Positions 11,575 to 23,588 are shown, counted from the first letter of the stretch. The stretch is 64,000 bases of DNA from Muscardinus avellanarius (GCA_963383645.1 OY726558.1:179209134-179273133); one strand, 5' to 3'. Notes: generated by a model from the sequence alone, not told the origin. Translations and numbers: made by a program.

Positions 11575-12570
11575 TTATTGAGTAAAACTCATTTGACATA
11601 AGACATGACAGCTTTCTTTGTTATAAATTAAGCACACAGTATTATCACATATATGCACAATGTTGTACCACACGCTGCTAGAACTGCTTCATCTTTTAAG
11701 ACTGAAACTTTATTATAAGGACTTCCCATTTCATCTTTTCTCTAGCCCTTGGTAACTAGAATTATATCATTCCTTATATAAATTTGACTCTTTTAAGAAT
11801 CACATAAAGTGAAATCATATTGTACTTGACCTGTGAGTAGTTTACTTCACCTAACATAGTAATCTCAATGTTAATCCATGTTTTTACATATCATAGCATT
11901 TCCTTTTATGGTTGAACAATATTACATTATATTTACATATCATATTTTTTGTATTCATCCTTGATGTCATTTATGGTGTTTTATTCTCTTGACTATTGTC
12001 ATCAATGCTGCTGTGAGCTTGGGAATATAAATGTCTATTGTAATCTCTGATTTCAACCTTTTTAAAAATAAATACTCAGCCAGGCATGGTAGCCCACATC
12101 TGTAATCTCAGTTCTTGTAAGGGTGAGATAGTAGAATCTCAGATTTGAGGCCATCTTAGAAACTTAGTGAGACTCTCAACAACCTAATGATAACCTCTTC
12201 AAAAAAAAATTTAAAAAACAAAGAACTGGGGGTGTACTTTAGAAATCGAAAGCCTCTGAATTCAGTCTCCATACCATAAATACATAAGTTAAATAAAATT
12301 TAAAAGTGATATTATTGGATCACATAACATTTTTCTCACAAACTCAATATTTTCCATAATGGCCATCTAATTTACATTTCCACTGATGATTTGCAGAACA
12401 ACAATGATTCCCAGTTTTTTTTTTTTTATTTCCTTAAGAGTGATAGTTACCCAAACTACATAGTTCTCTAGTTCTCTTTCATAATCATTTGTGGAACTGT
12501 CATTAGTCACTTTGTCTTCATTTCAGTTTCTTCTGAACAGCATAAAACACTTATGAATGCCACATAGGTT
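11575..12570 (-). mobile_element. Old L1 3' end, antisense, split by a SINE
   Basis: Antisense L1M-like relic: near 11650 acaatgttgtaccacac, near 11880-11950 the 'little man' region (ttttatggttgaacaatat), then tcaatgctgctgtgagc near 12001 and ttccactgatgatttgcag near 12379. It is heavily diverged and noncoding. Confidence 0.7.
12077..12300 (+). mobile_element. B1-dID SINE inserted in old L1
   Basis: Sense copy with both arms. It is more diverged than most (right arm ggggtgtactttagaaatcg). Confidence 0.85.
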
Positions 12571-12654
12571 TTATTAAATAAAGACTAACAAGCTTGATCA
12601 GTTACATGAGTCACAGTAAAGGTAATATGAAGATGGGCATTTGATATTTACAGA

Positions 12655-12762
12655 AAGGGTAAAATAGACTGAAAAATATATGTGCATGTATGCCTCTACC
12701 ATTTTGTATCCCATTATAATGTATAACTACAATACAGCAATAAAAACAAAATAAGATAAGAT
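12655..12762 (+). mobile_element. L1 3' tip
   Basis: Contains gtgcatgtatgcctctacc, tatcccattataatgtat and a terminal cagcaataaaaac motif. Only about the last 100 bases of a 5'-truncated copy are present. Confidence 0.75.
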
Positions 12763-12764
12763 AC

Positions 12765-13685
12765 AAAAATTAACAATCTATATATTGTATAGCAACTAAA
12801 TAATGGTTTCAACATCAGAATAATAGGTTCTATTAACAATAGTATGGATATAGTTGAAGTGCCTTTATGTAAGAAAAAAATGCAAAAAATAATATGGCTT
12901 CACAAGAAAGCAATGTGAATGTTCATTTTTCAAATACTGGAGATTGAATTTATAAATATAAATATAATAAAGTTATCATGTTTATGGTAATCTATGGCCA
13001 TCAAAGCAACATAAATTACTAGGTGATGTGTTAAGATTCACATATAAATTAAAATGGGATACAAATGAACACATTCTGCTAAATATTTACCAGTACCATG
13101 AAATGAACACACTTAAAAGTAACATGATAATTTCAAATGTGTTAAATGCATATTTCACATAGGAAGGAAATACAACATACACACTAATTTTCTCACTATA
13201 TTTTATAAACTTACAAAAATAAATATATTTATTTCTAATTTAAAATTAACTAACCATCATTTTTACCTTATTATCATTATGTAAAATTATATTTTGATAC
13301 TTTTTCTTAATGAATTCAAGATTTGGAGGAGAAAAAAGATCTGTTATTATTTAATTGTGTACTTTAACGTCTCTGTAATGTCCTTACCATCTCTATCTCA
13401 TCGTGATACTCATTTAATTATAAAATGCCTTTAACTGATTTAGACAATTTTGCATCAATATTTAATACAAGTGATATATTATAAAAAATTCTCATTTCCA
13501 GAAGAATGTGAAGAATTAGAAACCTGGTGAAATACACATAACACAATTTTTTCATCTTAGCCTGTTTAACTGCAAAATTCAGTAACAGCATGTACATTCA
13601 TATTGCTATGCTATTTTACAAAACTAAAGCCATATCATTTAAACAATAACCAACAAGTCTCCCCTCTCTGAAGCCCTTAGCAAAT
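12765..13685. other. AT-rich sequence, nothing recognised
   Basis: No element or coding frame could be supported. Confidence 0.4.
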
Positions 13686-13689
13686 AAAA

Positions 13690-14010
13690 TTCAACCTTTT
13701 GTCTATATGGTTTGTGTACTCAGGGTACCTTCTGTAATTGAAATTATACAATGTTTTAATATTTTTGACTACATTATATCTTTTAGCATAATGTTCTCAA
13801 AGCTCTTTCATTTTGTTACATATGTTGGATTAACTCCCTTTTTAAGGTTGACTAACATTCCATTATATTTATAGACCACATTTTATTTATTCATTTTTAT
13901 GTTGCTGCCCATTTTGATTGCTTCAACCATTTATTACAAAAATGATGCTGTATAAAAATTTGACACCTGATTTAAGTTATTTGAGAATTTAATCAGTCAT
14001 TATAATTTTC
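13690..14010 (-). mobile_element. Old L1 3' region, antisense
   Basis: Contains atagaccacattttatttattc near 13872 and atgatgctgtataaaa near 13942, diverged versions of common antisense L1M landmarks. Confidence 0.55.
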
Positions 14011-15115
14011 TCATTAAATCTATCACTGTTTGAATGTTTTTATATAAATTGGCTAAATTTATAAAGTTTAATAAACTAACCTTAGGTTACTGTCATCTAC
14101 TAAGATAGATTATAGATAAATATGTCATACACGACAGATTCTTCAATGAGCTTTTTCAGTTTTCATTTAATTCTCTAGTAAGTAAATACAGGAAATTGTA
14201 CAATCTCTTCAACCAAGTGAAACTGTACCCATAAACTCATCTGAATCTATTTTTGTTTCTTCACCTGCATCTAAACCATACAAAGCTGGTTATCTATAAA
14301 ATGAGAACACTTAATTTTATAGGCCAACTTGTTCTTTTAACATCACACAGATGGGTATTCTAAATGTTTCCTAAAGATCATTGTATAATGCAAAATTAAA
14401 TATAAATACTACTGCATTTTTACTTTCACTTTACTCTTAAATGCTAGGCCTTATTTAAAGACTATTGTCAGTTTTAGTCCTTGAGGGTGAAATTGTCTTA
14501 CACCCAAAACTTGGCCCCAATTAAGAAACAAGGAAATTTGCTCAATAAAGTTGGCACTAAACTAGCAAAAATCATTTAGTAGTTATTTTCCTAACTCTTT
14601 AATCAAGATAAATACCAATGCACTTTGAAAATTGTTAACCAATGAATTTTAGTCTTTAGAAATAGAAATATTTATTGGTAAAAAACACATTTCTATACCT
14701 TTTTAAGTAAAAAGTTATACTAGATTGTTTGATTGTTTTTATTTTCTTCGATATTTCTACCTCCAGTATACGTATGACAAAATAATTATCCAATTTTCAA
14801 TATCTCACCTAGTTCTTGCCAAAATACAATCTGTGAGGATTCAGATTTAATTTAGTTTAGCATTGTGACAGTTGTTAACACAACATTTAGTTTAGAAGCA
14901 ATTTGGGAAGTTAGTAGGAAGCAGAATATGGAAAACACCTGCCAATTTTGGCTTGTGAGAATAAACCATGTAACCATTATATTATAAAGACTATGATAAT
15001 TTAAAACAAACTTCACTCTATTGAATTAATCTGAAATACACTAAAACAGCATTTTTCACATTGAGGAAAACTTTAATGATAGTCACTCATATGATGCATT
15101 TTAACTTTGAAAATA
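14010..15115. other. AT-rich sequence, nothing recognised
   Basis: More than 1 kb with no recognised repeat or gene. It may be unique sequence or a repeat too diverged to see by eye. Confidence 0.4.
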
Positions 15116-15117
15116 TA

Positions 15118-15292
15118 GGAGGCTGAGACTAGATAAACACAGGTTCGCAGCCACCCTCAGCTACTTAGGTCCTCTGCAACTTAGTGAGACCCTGTTTCAG
15201 AATAAAGAATTTTAAAAAATAGGTCTGGGGTGTAGCTCAAAGGTAAAATATCCCTGGGTTCAATCCTCAGTACTGCAAAAAATTAAAATAAA
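15118..15292 (+). mobile_element. B1-dID SINE, 5'-truncated
   Basis: Begins at ggaggctgagact. The first about 40 bases of the B1 arm are missing. The linker and ID-like arm are intact. Confidence 0.85.
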
Positions 15293-15492
15293 TATAAATT
15301 GTTTCTAAATTGTGTTTTTATGAATTACATGTGCGCAGTTTTAAAGTAATATACATACAGTATTTGGCTACTAAAAAAGAAAAGTAATGTGCAAATTATA
15401 CTCAAGATAAAAACAATCTCAATTTTCAGTTAAAATTGCATTAGTTATAATATTTAAGTTAGATGCATCAATATTGACAAAAAAATAGTACA

Positions 15493-15690
15493 AGCTGGGT
15501 GTGGTAGCACATTCCTGTAATCCCAGTACTTTGAGGCTGAGACAGGAGGATCATAAGTATAAGGCCAGGCTCAATAACTTAGTGATACCCTGTTTGAAAT
15601 TAAAAGTGATTAGGGATATAGTTCAGAAAGCTTCTCAGATCAAACCTCATTTCACAAAAGGAAAAACAGAAAGGAGTGAAAAAAGAAAGA
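15493..15690 (+). mobile_element. B1-dID SINE, diverged right arm
   Basis: Good left arm with box-B-like spacing. The right arm has decayed from tagggatatagttcag onwards. Confidence 0.8.
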
Positions 15691-15826
15691 AATGAAAAGG
15701 AAATAAAAATAAAAAAAGTAGAACATAGGTTTAAAAAGGACTGCCTTCTCAAAAATGTTAGTAGTAGTAATATGATTTTATATGATAGAAAAAGAATTAT
15801 GCTAAAATATATTAAAACCAATAAAA

Positions 15827-16038
15827 CTGGATATGATGAGATATACTTTTAATCCCAGTACTTGGGAGACTGAGACAGAAGGATCACAGGTTCAAGGACA
15901 GCCTCAGCAAATAATGAGACTCTCTTTAACCTAGTAAGACCTTGTTTCAAAATAAAAATAAAAATAGGGCTGGGGTATAGATTGGAGGGAAAATGCTCCT
16001 AAGTTCAGTCCCCAATACCTCCCTCAAAAAAAAAAATA
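15827..16038 (+). mobile_element. B1-dID SINE
   Basis: Sense copy with both arms and an A tail near 16025-16036. It is the first of three copies within 800 bp. Confidence 0.85.
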
Positions 16039-16190
16039 ACTAGTAAAAGAAATTAAGTATAGTGCTATGTATAAGGAAATGCATAAAAAAGGAAAATGGA
16101 AATTATAATAAAAATATGTAACCCAAAATAACAAATCAAATTATTATATAACAAAACACATATACATAATTTCTTTTAAAAAATACATTG

Positions 16191-16412
16191 GAGCCAGGCG
16201 TGGTGGCTCACACTTGTAATCACAGTGCTTGGGAGGCTGAGGCAGGAGGCTCGCACAGGTTCAAAGCCAGCCTCGGCTACTTAGTGAGGCTCTCAGCAAC
16301 TTAGTGAGACACTATTTTCAAATAAAGTATAAAGAAAGTAGGTCTTGGAGAATAGCCTGGAGGTAGAAAGCCTCTGGGTTCCACCCCCAGTACCACAAAA
16401 AAAAAAAAAAAA
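16191..16412 (+). mobile_element. B1-dID SINE (tagaaagcctctg subtype)
   Basis: Well-preserved sense copy with an A16 tail. It shares the caac linker and cctctgggttcc right arm with the copy at 10787. Confidence 0.9.
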
Positions 16413-16419
16413 CTTAGAA

Positions 16420-16606
16420 TAGGCAGGGTGTGGTGGCATGTGCTTGTAGATCCAGTACTTAGGAGTCAGAGACAGGAAGTTCAAGGGCAGCATCCTCAAT
16501 GTAAAAAGAATCTCAGCAAAAAATAAGAGATGGATAGTATAGCTCAGAAATAAAATAACCCTAGTTTCAATCCCCAGTATCACAAACACAAAGAAATATA
16601 TGTATC
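16420..16606 (+). mobile_element. B1-dID SINE, diverged
   Basis: Sense copy immediately downstream of the preceding one. It has internal deletions but a recognisable ttcaatccccagtatcac right end. Confidence 0.8.
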
Positions 16607-17109
16607 CAAAAATTAGTATTGAAAGAAATACAGATAAATTAAGTAAAAGAATAAATATAGCATTTATGGTAATATATACTTTTACAAAATTTGGTGCTGT
16701 TGTATTGTTATAATGTTGGTGCATGAACAGTAGCTACCACATATATTCAATTCCAACTATTTGTTTAGTAATTATCCTCAATTTATTTTTAGGATTAGTG
16801 TGTCTAGAGAAAAAAATCACCAATATTACCCACTTTGCATCAAAGACAGACAGCTCATCCCAGGGTTTTGGGAGGGAAGAATTTACTTTCTCAATAACTG
16901 ATGACAGTCTATCTATCTATCTATAATTTTCTTTTTCTCTCAGAAAAAAAAATTAGGTGAAACAGAAAAAATGGGCTAAAAATAACATTTTTACTGATGG
17001 AGTAAATAAGAGTCCTCAAGGGTCTCGATGGTATTCTGAAAGCTGGAAAAAGAGGGCTAAGCGATTTTCTTGTAGAGCTGGCAGAAAGGCCTGTATGTTT
17101 GAAAATCTC

Positions 17110-17756
17110 TATTGTACATACTTTTATTGGTGTATTATAGTTTCACATCATAATATAGTTTGTACTTATAGTGACATACACTTACATAGCACTTGGTGAG
17201 CTTTTCCCTGTCTTCCACCCTCTATACTCCCGTTTTCCCTAACAGATAGTCCCTATTACATATTGAGATTGGCATTAATATTATTATATATGCACATGCC
17301 AGTGAAAGTGTTTCCTTCATTAATTCTTTCCTTTTTTTTTTTTTTTTTGGTGGTACTGGGGGTGGAACGCAAGGGCTTTCTACCTCCAGGCTATTCTCCC
17401 AGACCTATTTTATATTTATTTTTATTTGGAAACAAGGTCTCACTATGTTGCTGAGAGCCTCACTAAGTAGCTGAGGCTGGCTTCGAACCTGTTAGATCCT
17501 CCTGTCTCAGCCTCCCAAGTGCAGGGATTACAAGTGTGTGCCACCACGCCCGGCTCCAATTCTCCCTCTTTTTATGGCCCCCTTCTCTAAGACTCCCTCA
17601 CCAGCTTTACTGGAGTTTCTCTTCCATTACCTGAAATCCCTCTTATATCACAGTAACTCCATAGCTTCCACATATAAGAGGAAATATATGACCCTTCACT
17701 TGCTGTGATTGGTTAATCTCATTTAACATGATGTTATTCACAGAACCTTTATTTTT
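17110..17756 (-). mobile_element. L1 3' end, antisense, split by a SINE
   Basis: Begins at the left with acttttattggtgtattatag (reverse of the L1 tail), and continues through gcacttggtgagc and a C-rich UTR to gattggttaatctcatttaac near 17707. The B1-dID at 17331-17556 interrupts it. Confidence 0.85.
17331..17556 (-). mobile_element. B1-dID SINE inserted in L1
   Basis: Antisense full copy: T19 tail, ggtggtactgggggtgg arm, ending gccaccacgcccggctcc. The flanks aattctttc and aattctccc suggest a diverged target-site duplication. Confidence 0.9.
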
Positions 17757-17759
17757 AGT

Positions 17760-18040
17760 AAGTGAGCAACATTAGAATTCTGACACAAATAACTTTATGA
17801 TAAATCTATGTTTTAAGCCTCACACCATCAAGGTGAGAAGCAAGAAGATAATCAAGGTTATTCAAAGACACAAGCACAGTTACTCAACACCAAACCCCAA
17901 AAGACCCACCTCCTTGATCCACACACCTATCCACCTAGGTTACCACCCAGTAAATCCATTGCAACTCTAAGGACTTAATTAAATTAACTCCAAACATTAA
18001 CACATGAGCTCCTGAGGGAATATTCTACATCTAACCATAA
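17760..18040 (+). mobile_element. Possible ancient mammalian LTR-type repeat
   Basis: The stretch ctccaaacattaacacatgag followed by a purine-rich segment and aaccataac resembles the end of old mammalian-wide repeats of MaLR/MER type. I cannot assign the family. Confidence 0.35.
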
Positions 18041-18339
18041 CATTCTAATAATTAAAATAACTGGAAAAACACACTAACCTACTCTAGCAAGACTTCTAAT
18101 GTTAAAAACCTTTAAAAATTATCTGTCCATTTCATTGGGTAAATATACATAAGCAGCAGAGATATTGCTGAAAGTGAAAGAATAAAGAAATAGGTGATAA
18201 AAAATTACTTATAAACACCAGGTGTGACAATATGACCAGTCACAGAAACTAGGTCTCTAATTATCATGAGTTCTTTTTTGTTCCATTACGAATTTTAATA
18301 TATATGAAAATTTTATATATACCTATGATATATAAAATT

Positions 18340-18822
18340 AGTATATAACACTGTTTCAATTATTGTAGCTTTATAAGGTTTGAAATCAGAAAAAATGTAC
18401 ACCTTCTAGCTTTGTTCTTTTTCAAGATTGTTTTGGATATTTACAGTTTATATTTCATGTTAGGATAGATTTTTTCTGAAAAAAAAATGTATGATAGTTT
18501 CACCTTAAAAAAAAAAAAGAAAAAATATCCTTTGGTAAGAAAGATAGCAAAAAGAAATATTGAAATGTTATCTCTAAGTGATCAAAAGTTTGATTTCAGA
18601 CAAATGAATCTGTCATGTGAGATTATCATTGTTAATTTTGGATAAATTGCTATAATATTAGTTGTCAACCACTAAGCCAAGCATGGGAATGGGGGATGGG
18701 GAGGGAATGGGGTGGGGATTGGGTAGGGGCTAACTGGGTGATGTGTGCATGTATGTCCACTCAAGTTTTTTATCCCATTATGATGTATGAATACAGTGCA
18801 CCAATAAAAAATTAAAACAAAT
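18340..18822 (+). mobile_element. Rearranged L1 3' end, copy 1 (plus orientation)
   Basis: Left part (18340-18480) is antisense ORF2 sequence (ttgtagctttataagg). A shared spacer (18480-18660) follows, then a sense L1 3' UTR with strong G runs (18688-18735) and the terminal gcaccaataaaaaatt motif. The same order, reverse-complemented, occurs at 22365-22840. Confidence 0.8.
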
Positions 18823-18829
18823 TAGATTA

Positions 18830-19056
18830 ATATATAAATACTATTTAATATGTTATATATTAAGCAAATCATGTAACATAATATGTTTTGACTTTTAGTA
18901 TAAATATTACTAGTATTTCTTCATAGTATTTATATTTTGGGGATATCAGAATAAGAGTAAACATCACTTGAGTAAACATCATTTTCTTGTTGGGAAGGTT
19001 TTGGTGCAAATTTTGTTGTACTCAGTGTAGTTCTATCACATTAATTAGAATGATGA

Positions 19057-19057
<1 letters not shown>
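18830..19057. other. AT-rich sequence, nothing recognised
   Basis: Short gap between repeats. Confidence 0.4.
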
Positions 19058-19096
<39 letters not shown>

Positions 19097-19097
19097 T
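19058..19097. repeat. (ATT)n microsatellite
   Basis: About 13 ATT triplets. Confidence 0.9.
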
Positions 19098-19239
19098 GTA
19101 CTTGGAGAGTAAAGATGATTTAAGGATATGTATACGGGTATTAATTTTGCAAGAGATGAACTTGTAGTTTTACATCATCTTAACTTCATAAAGCTTTTCC
19201 AGAGAGTTGGCAAAATATTACTTCTGAATGTGTTTGTGC

Positions 19240-19670
19240 AGGTGTTTCCAGAAGATATTAGCATTAGCATTGGAGTGAGAAAAGATCACCCTCAGTGATG
19301 TCATAGGCACCACTCATGCTACTGTGAGCCAGAATAAATGAATAGGCAGAGAAAGGGTAAATTTATTATCTCTGTTTAAAGTCAGACATCTGTTTTCTCT
19401 TGTCTTTGTACTACATTGTTCCTGGTTTTCAGGCTTTCTAATTCAGACCAGAATTTTGTTTCTCTGGCTCTGAGAAATTTGGTTTTGGATAAAACTGCAC
19501 CTTTGGCTTTCCCAGAAACCTACCTTGCATAAGGCAGACCATGAGACTTCCCAGCTTTCAGAGAGCCATGAACCAATCATATATAGTAAGTTGTTTTATA
19601 TAGGTCTGTATTTCTATCCTACTGGTTAGGGCTCTCTGTTGAAGCCTAATATATCTTCCAAGGGCCACTA
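19240..19670 (+). mobile_element. Ancient interspersed mammalian repeat, family not assigned
   Basis: Recognisable old-repeat phrases: gatattagcattagcattgg, atgaataggcagagaaagg, a ctggttttcaggctttc segment and gagagccatgaaccaatc. The pattern resembles a widely dispersed mammalian repeat with an ...aaccaat...ttctgtttctctgg-like end. I cannot name it with confidence. Confidence 0.5.
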
Positions 19671-20585
19671 TTCATAAAAAGTCTCTTGAAAAATGTCTCA
19701 GTTTCAAATATGAGGTAAATCTGGTGTAAGAATGTTGGATGTAATATCCTTCCTTTGTTTTTTTCTCTTTCTCTTTATACTTCCCTTGATTCCAAAATTC
19801 TTTATTTCTTTTCTAACATTTTTAACACATATACTTTTACTTTTTGCTACTTGACAGTACACTAGTCACATATACTACACCAAACCAAGTAAATAATATG
19901 TTATAGTAGAAATAATTAATGTTAAAAATGTTTTGTAAAGCCAAATAAATAATTTTTAACAAATTCTTTTTAGTCTTTCAAACATACAATTTATTGCTCA
20001 AAATTTGAGTTGATTATGGAAAATTATTTCTTGATTTGTACACACTCTATTGTCATAAAAAGAATGAAAAATGTCTAGTCTTTTTTCCAATATCCTGCTT
20101 AGAGAGATTTACTCAGTCTGGTTGCCATTGTAAATTTGAGTATAACAGTAGAATATTAGATCATAATAAAATATATTGGAATTGACTGTTAGTTCAAGTT
20201 CTCCAGTGTACAGATGTCAAGACATGATTAAATGATCAATGGCTCTATTAGAGGGCTTATCTGTGGTAGAAAATTGAAAGGATTCCAGAAAGAGTTACAG
20301 AGACCTCACTGAGCCTGGGAGAAGAACAATCTGGACCAGGGAGAAGAAAAAACAAATAAGGTTTTGCAGAAGAGTTCTCAATTGTTGTGCAGTCAAAAGA
20401 AGGTTTTAAAGGGTGTTTTTAAGTCTTTTAGACAAGATTAATTCTCTGAGGAGTCTCATATCCTGAAGGATTTGGTCCTATTTTGAAACAGTGCTCAGGC
20501 TATGTGGAATAGAAAATCTGACTTCAAGAAATAGGTTCTTAAAATTATACTGTCCAATAGATCACATATTTTTATTAAATTGTAT
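19670..20585. other. Unassigned sequence
   Basis: AT-rich, with no coding frame and no recognised repeat. Confidence 0.4.
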
Positions 20586-20587
20586 TA

Positions 20588-20930
20588 TTTATTTGGATTG
20601 CTATATCAAAATGCCTTAACCTTGATAATATATAATCAACAGAACTGTATTGCTCAGTTGTGGAAGCTGGAGGTCTAAATTTTAGACATCAGCAGATCTG
20701 GGCTCTGGTAAGGGCTTGGTCTCTGCTTCATAGAAAGTGCCCTATGCTGCATCATGAACTGATTAAAAGGAGGAACAAGCCCCCTTGAGCCGTATTATAA
20801 AGGAATTAGTCCCATTCATAGAAGTGGTTCTTTCATAACCTAATGACCTCCTAATGACTCCATTTTTTACTAACACTAAGTTGGGAACTTATCATCAATA
20901 TTCAAATTTTTATAGAGGAGAGAAAGAAAT
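20588..20930 (+). mobile_element. Ancient interspersed mammalian repeat, family not assigned
   Basis: Opens with ttgctatatcaaaatgcctt, followed by ctcagttgtggaagctggagg, cagatctgggctctgg, tagtcccattcatag and aacctaatgacctcctaatg. This series is typical of an old mammalian-wide repeat that reads 'ctgctataacaaaatacc'-like at its start. Confidence 0.55.
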
Positions 20931-21309
20931 GTTCAAATGATAGCACTAATATACTTCCTTAATCATTTTGTAAAAAAGCTGACAACAATCTTTAATCTGT
21001 AAATGCCAACAAAGTTATTTGCTTTTTTATCATTCATATGATCACGATACTCTCTAATATTATTTGTCTCATAAAATAATTTGTTTCTTGTTTCACAGAC
21101 TTTTCCAAGGACAACTATTCTAATCTTTATTATGCTCTAAATGTTTCCTAATTTACATATACTGAGTTTATGTTTGGGTGCTTTTTTTCTTCAAAACTTT
21201 TTGCAACAATTCTTAACTCTAAGATAATTATAGTTCATAAATGGTCAGTAGATAACCAGATTTTATTTTTTCTAAATGTGCCTTTATTTCTCTTTTTCTT
21301 TTTTTTGCC

Positions 21310-21590
21310 TTTTTTTTTTATTGGTGCACTGTATTCATACATCATAGTGGGATACAAACTTTTATAGACATACATGCACACATCGCCCAGTCAGCCCCAA
21401 CCCGATCCCCACCCCATTCTCTCCCCATCCCTCCCTCCCATGCTTGGCTTAGTGGTTGACATCTAGTATTATAGCAATTTATCCAAAATTAAAAATGATA
21501 ATCTCACATAATAGTTTCATTTGTCTGATACCAAGGTTTTGATGACTTAAAGATAACATTTCAATATTTCTTTTACTTTCTTTCTTTTTT
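21310..21590 (-). mobile_element. Rearranged L1 3' end, copy 2
   Basis: Antisense tail ttattggtgcactgtattc, C-rich UTR, then the same spacer (gacatctagtattatagc to ttactttctttctt) as at 22505-22640. Similarity to the 22365 copy stays high well past the canonical UTR, but stops before the ORF2 part. Confidence 0.8.
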
Positions 21591-21599
21591 TTTTTTTTA

Positions 21600-22010
21600 T
21601 TACATTGACAACACCTCTGAGCTCAGTCATCTGTGAGTCACTGTATGCTGTCAGTTTTACCTCCTAAGGAATTCACCAACTTGTCCTAGGAGCTCTTGCC
21701 TCAGTATTAACCTTCAAGTGCGCATACTCATATGGTACAACAATGGTTGCATATTGCTTTGCAGAGTGACTTCAATCACTTCTCAAAACCTTTGTTCAGA
21801 AAGTTATCACATTTTTCATGGCTGCCTTACAGAAAGATGTGTTTTTAGGGTCTCACAGCCATTTATTTTTCAAGGGAACTCTGCACATGTATTTATAAAA
21901 TATACTTGAAATAATTCATTTGAATTTATAAAGGTAATTTGTTCTCATCAGCTTGACATCCAATAGCATATTTGAGACCATAAAAGTATCTCTTATGTGC
22001 ATTCATTGTA
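21600..22010. other. Unassigned sequence
   Basis: Mixed-composition DNA between two L1 copies. The open frame at 21718-21909 has no recognisable domain. Confidence 0.4.
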
Positions 22011-22024
22011 CCACACTCAATGGT

Positions 22025-22250
22025 CAGAAATGTGGGCTGGGTTCTAGACAAAACTGTGATTTATTAACTATGGGACCTTGTATAACATACTCAATCTTCT
22101 AGTTTACTTATCTGAAATATATGAAGATAATAAGAGATCCTGCCTCATGTGGTTGTTGTGGGATGTGAGTTAATACAGGTGAAATGCTTAGAACACTGCA
22201 ATGCATATTAAGAATGTAAAAAAATAGTCATTGGCAATTGTTGTAAAGCA
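22025..22250 (+). mobile_element. MIR SINE
   Basis: Worn sense MIR: gtgggctgggttctagac, actatgggaccttgtataac, the core tctagtttacttatctgaa, tgcctcatgtggttgttgtgg, and gttaatacaggtgaaatgcttagaac. Order and spacing fit the family. Confidence 0.85.
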
Positions 22251-22364
22251 CAGGTTTTGTCATGCCAGAGAGTTTTATTTAGATAAATATTATATTTAGA
22301 CTGACAAGTTACTATATTCAAGGATTCATTCTTCTGTCTTCACATTATATTTTTTTCATATTTA

Positions 22365-23400
22365 TTTTTAATTGGTGCACTGTATTCATACATCATAGTG
22401 GGATACATACTTTTGTAGACATACATGCACACATTGCCCAGTCAGCCCCCACCCGATCCCCACCCCATTCTCTCCCTATCCCCCCCTCCTATACTTGGCT
22501 TAGTAGTTGACATCTAGTATTATAGCAATTTATCCAAAATTAAAAATGATAATCTCTCATAACAGTTTCATTTGTCTGATACCAAGCTTTTGATGACTTA
22601 AAGATAACATTTCAATATTTCTTTTTGCTTTCTTTCTTACCAGAGAATCTATTTTTTTCTATTTTTTAGGTGAAACTATCATATATTTATATATTTATTT
22701 TTCAGAAAAAAAAATCTATCCTAATATGGAATATGGACTCTAGGTACCCACATCGATCTTGAAAAAGAACAAAGCTAGAAGATATATATTTTCTGATTTC
22801 AAACCATATAAAGCTACAATAATTGAAACAGTGTAGTACTATTCTAAAGGCAGATATATAAACCATTGGAGTTAAATAAAAGCCTAGAGCTAAATTCTTC
22901 CCTATATTGTCAAGTTATTTTTGACAAGGTTTCCACGAACATTTGGTGATGGAAATAATAATCTTTTAACTAAATATTGTTGAAACATAATAATTACATG
23001 GAAAAGAATAAAATTGGACCCTTACCTAATCCCATATACAAGTATTAACTCAAAATAGATAAAAGACCTAAATATAAATCTTAAGACTATAAACTTTTAG
23101 GAGAAAATCTGGGTCATAAAACCTCACAACATTGAAATTGGCAGTGATTTCTTGGTTATGATTTCAATGGCACAGGCAACAGAAGAGTATACAAACTCCC
23201 TAAAAAATAAAAAAAACATATTGTATATCCAAAGACAATGTAACCAGAGTTAAGAGTTACTAATAGAATGGGATAAAATATTTCCAAATGCTATATCTGA
23301 AGGTATATTAATATTCCAACTAGAAATCCTAAAAATTAACAACAATAAAGGCAAACAATATCCTTTAGAGATAGGTAACAGACTAACATAAAAAATGAAT
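22365..23400. mobile_element. 5'-inverted L1, copy 3
   Basis: The 3' UTR is antisense (22365-22505), the shared spacer follows (22505-22680), then ORF2 sequence runs in the plus direction (22780-23400, with accatataaagctacaataattg and aaaagacctaaatataaatc). The two halves of one L1 in opposite orientation indicate twin priming or a later inversion. Confidence 0.75.
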
Positions 23401-23407
23401 CTCCACA

Positions 23408-23588
23408 GATAACCAATCTTAGTTGTCTGTTAGATGGAAAATCTTGTTTCTCTAGTTCTGATGTGTGTTACCTATTTCTTCTTTGTAGTTAATCTCTTTG
23501 AGTATTTTCTCTAGTGCTGGTTTTGAAGACATAAATTCCTTCAGTTTCTGTTTGTCATGGAAGCTTCTTATTTCTCCATCTAATCCCT
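23408..23588 (-). mobile_element. Old L1 fragment, antisense (tentative)
   Basis: Contains agtgctggttttgaagac and aattccttcagtttctgtttg, phrases typical of antisense old L1. It ends exactly at an A run. Confidence 0.45.

Noticed and set aside
16293..16724. A 143-codon minus-strand frame
   Set aside because: It runs antisense through two B1-dID copies and an A tail; the residues are those of the SINE consensus.
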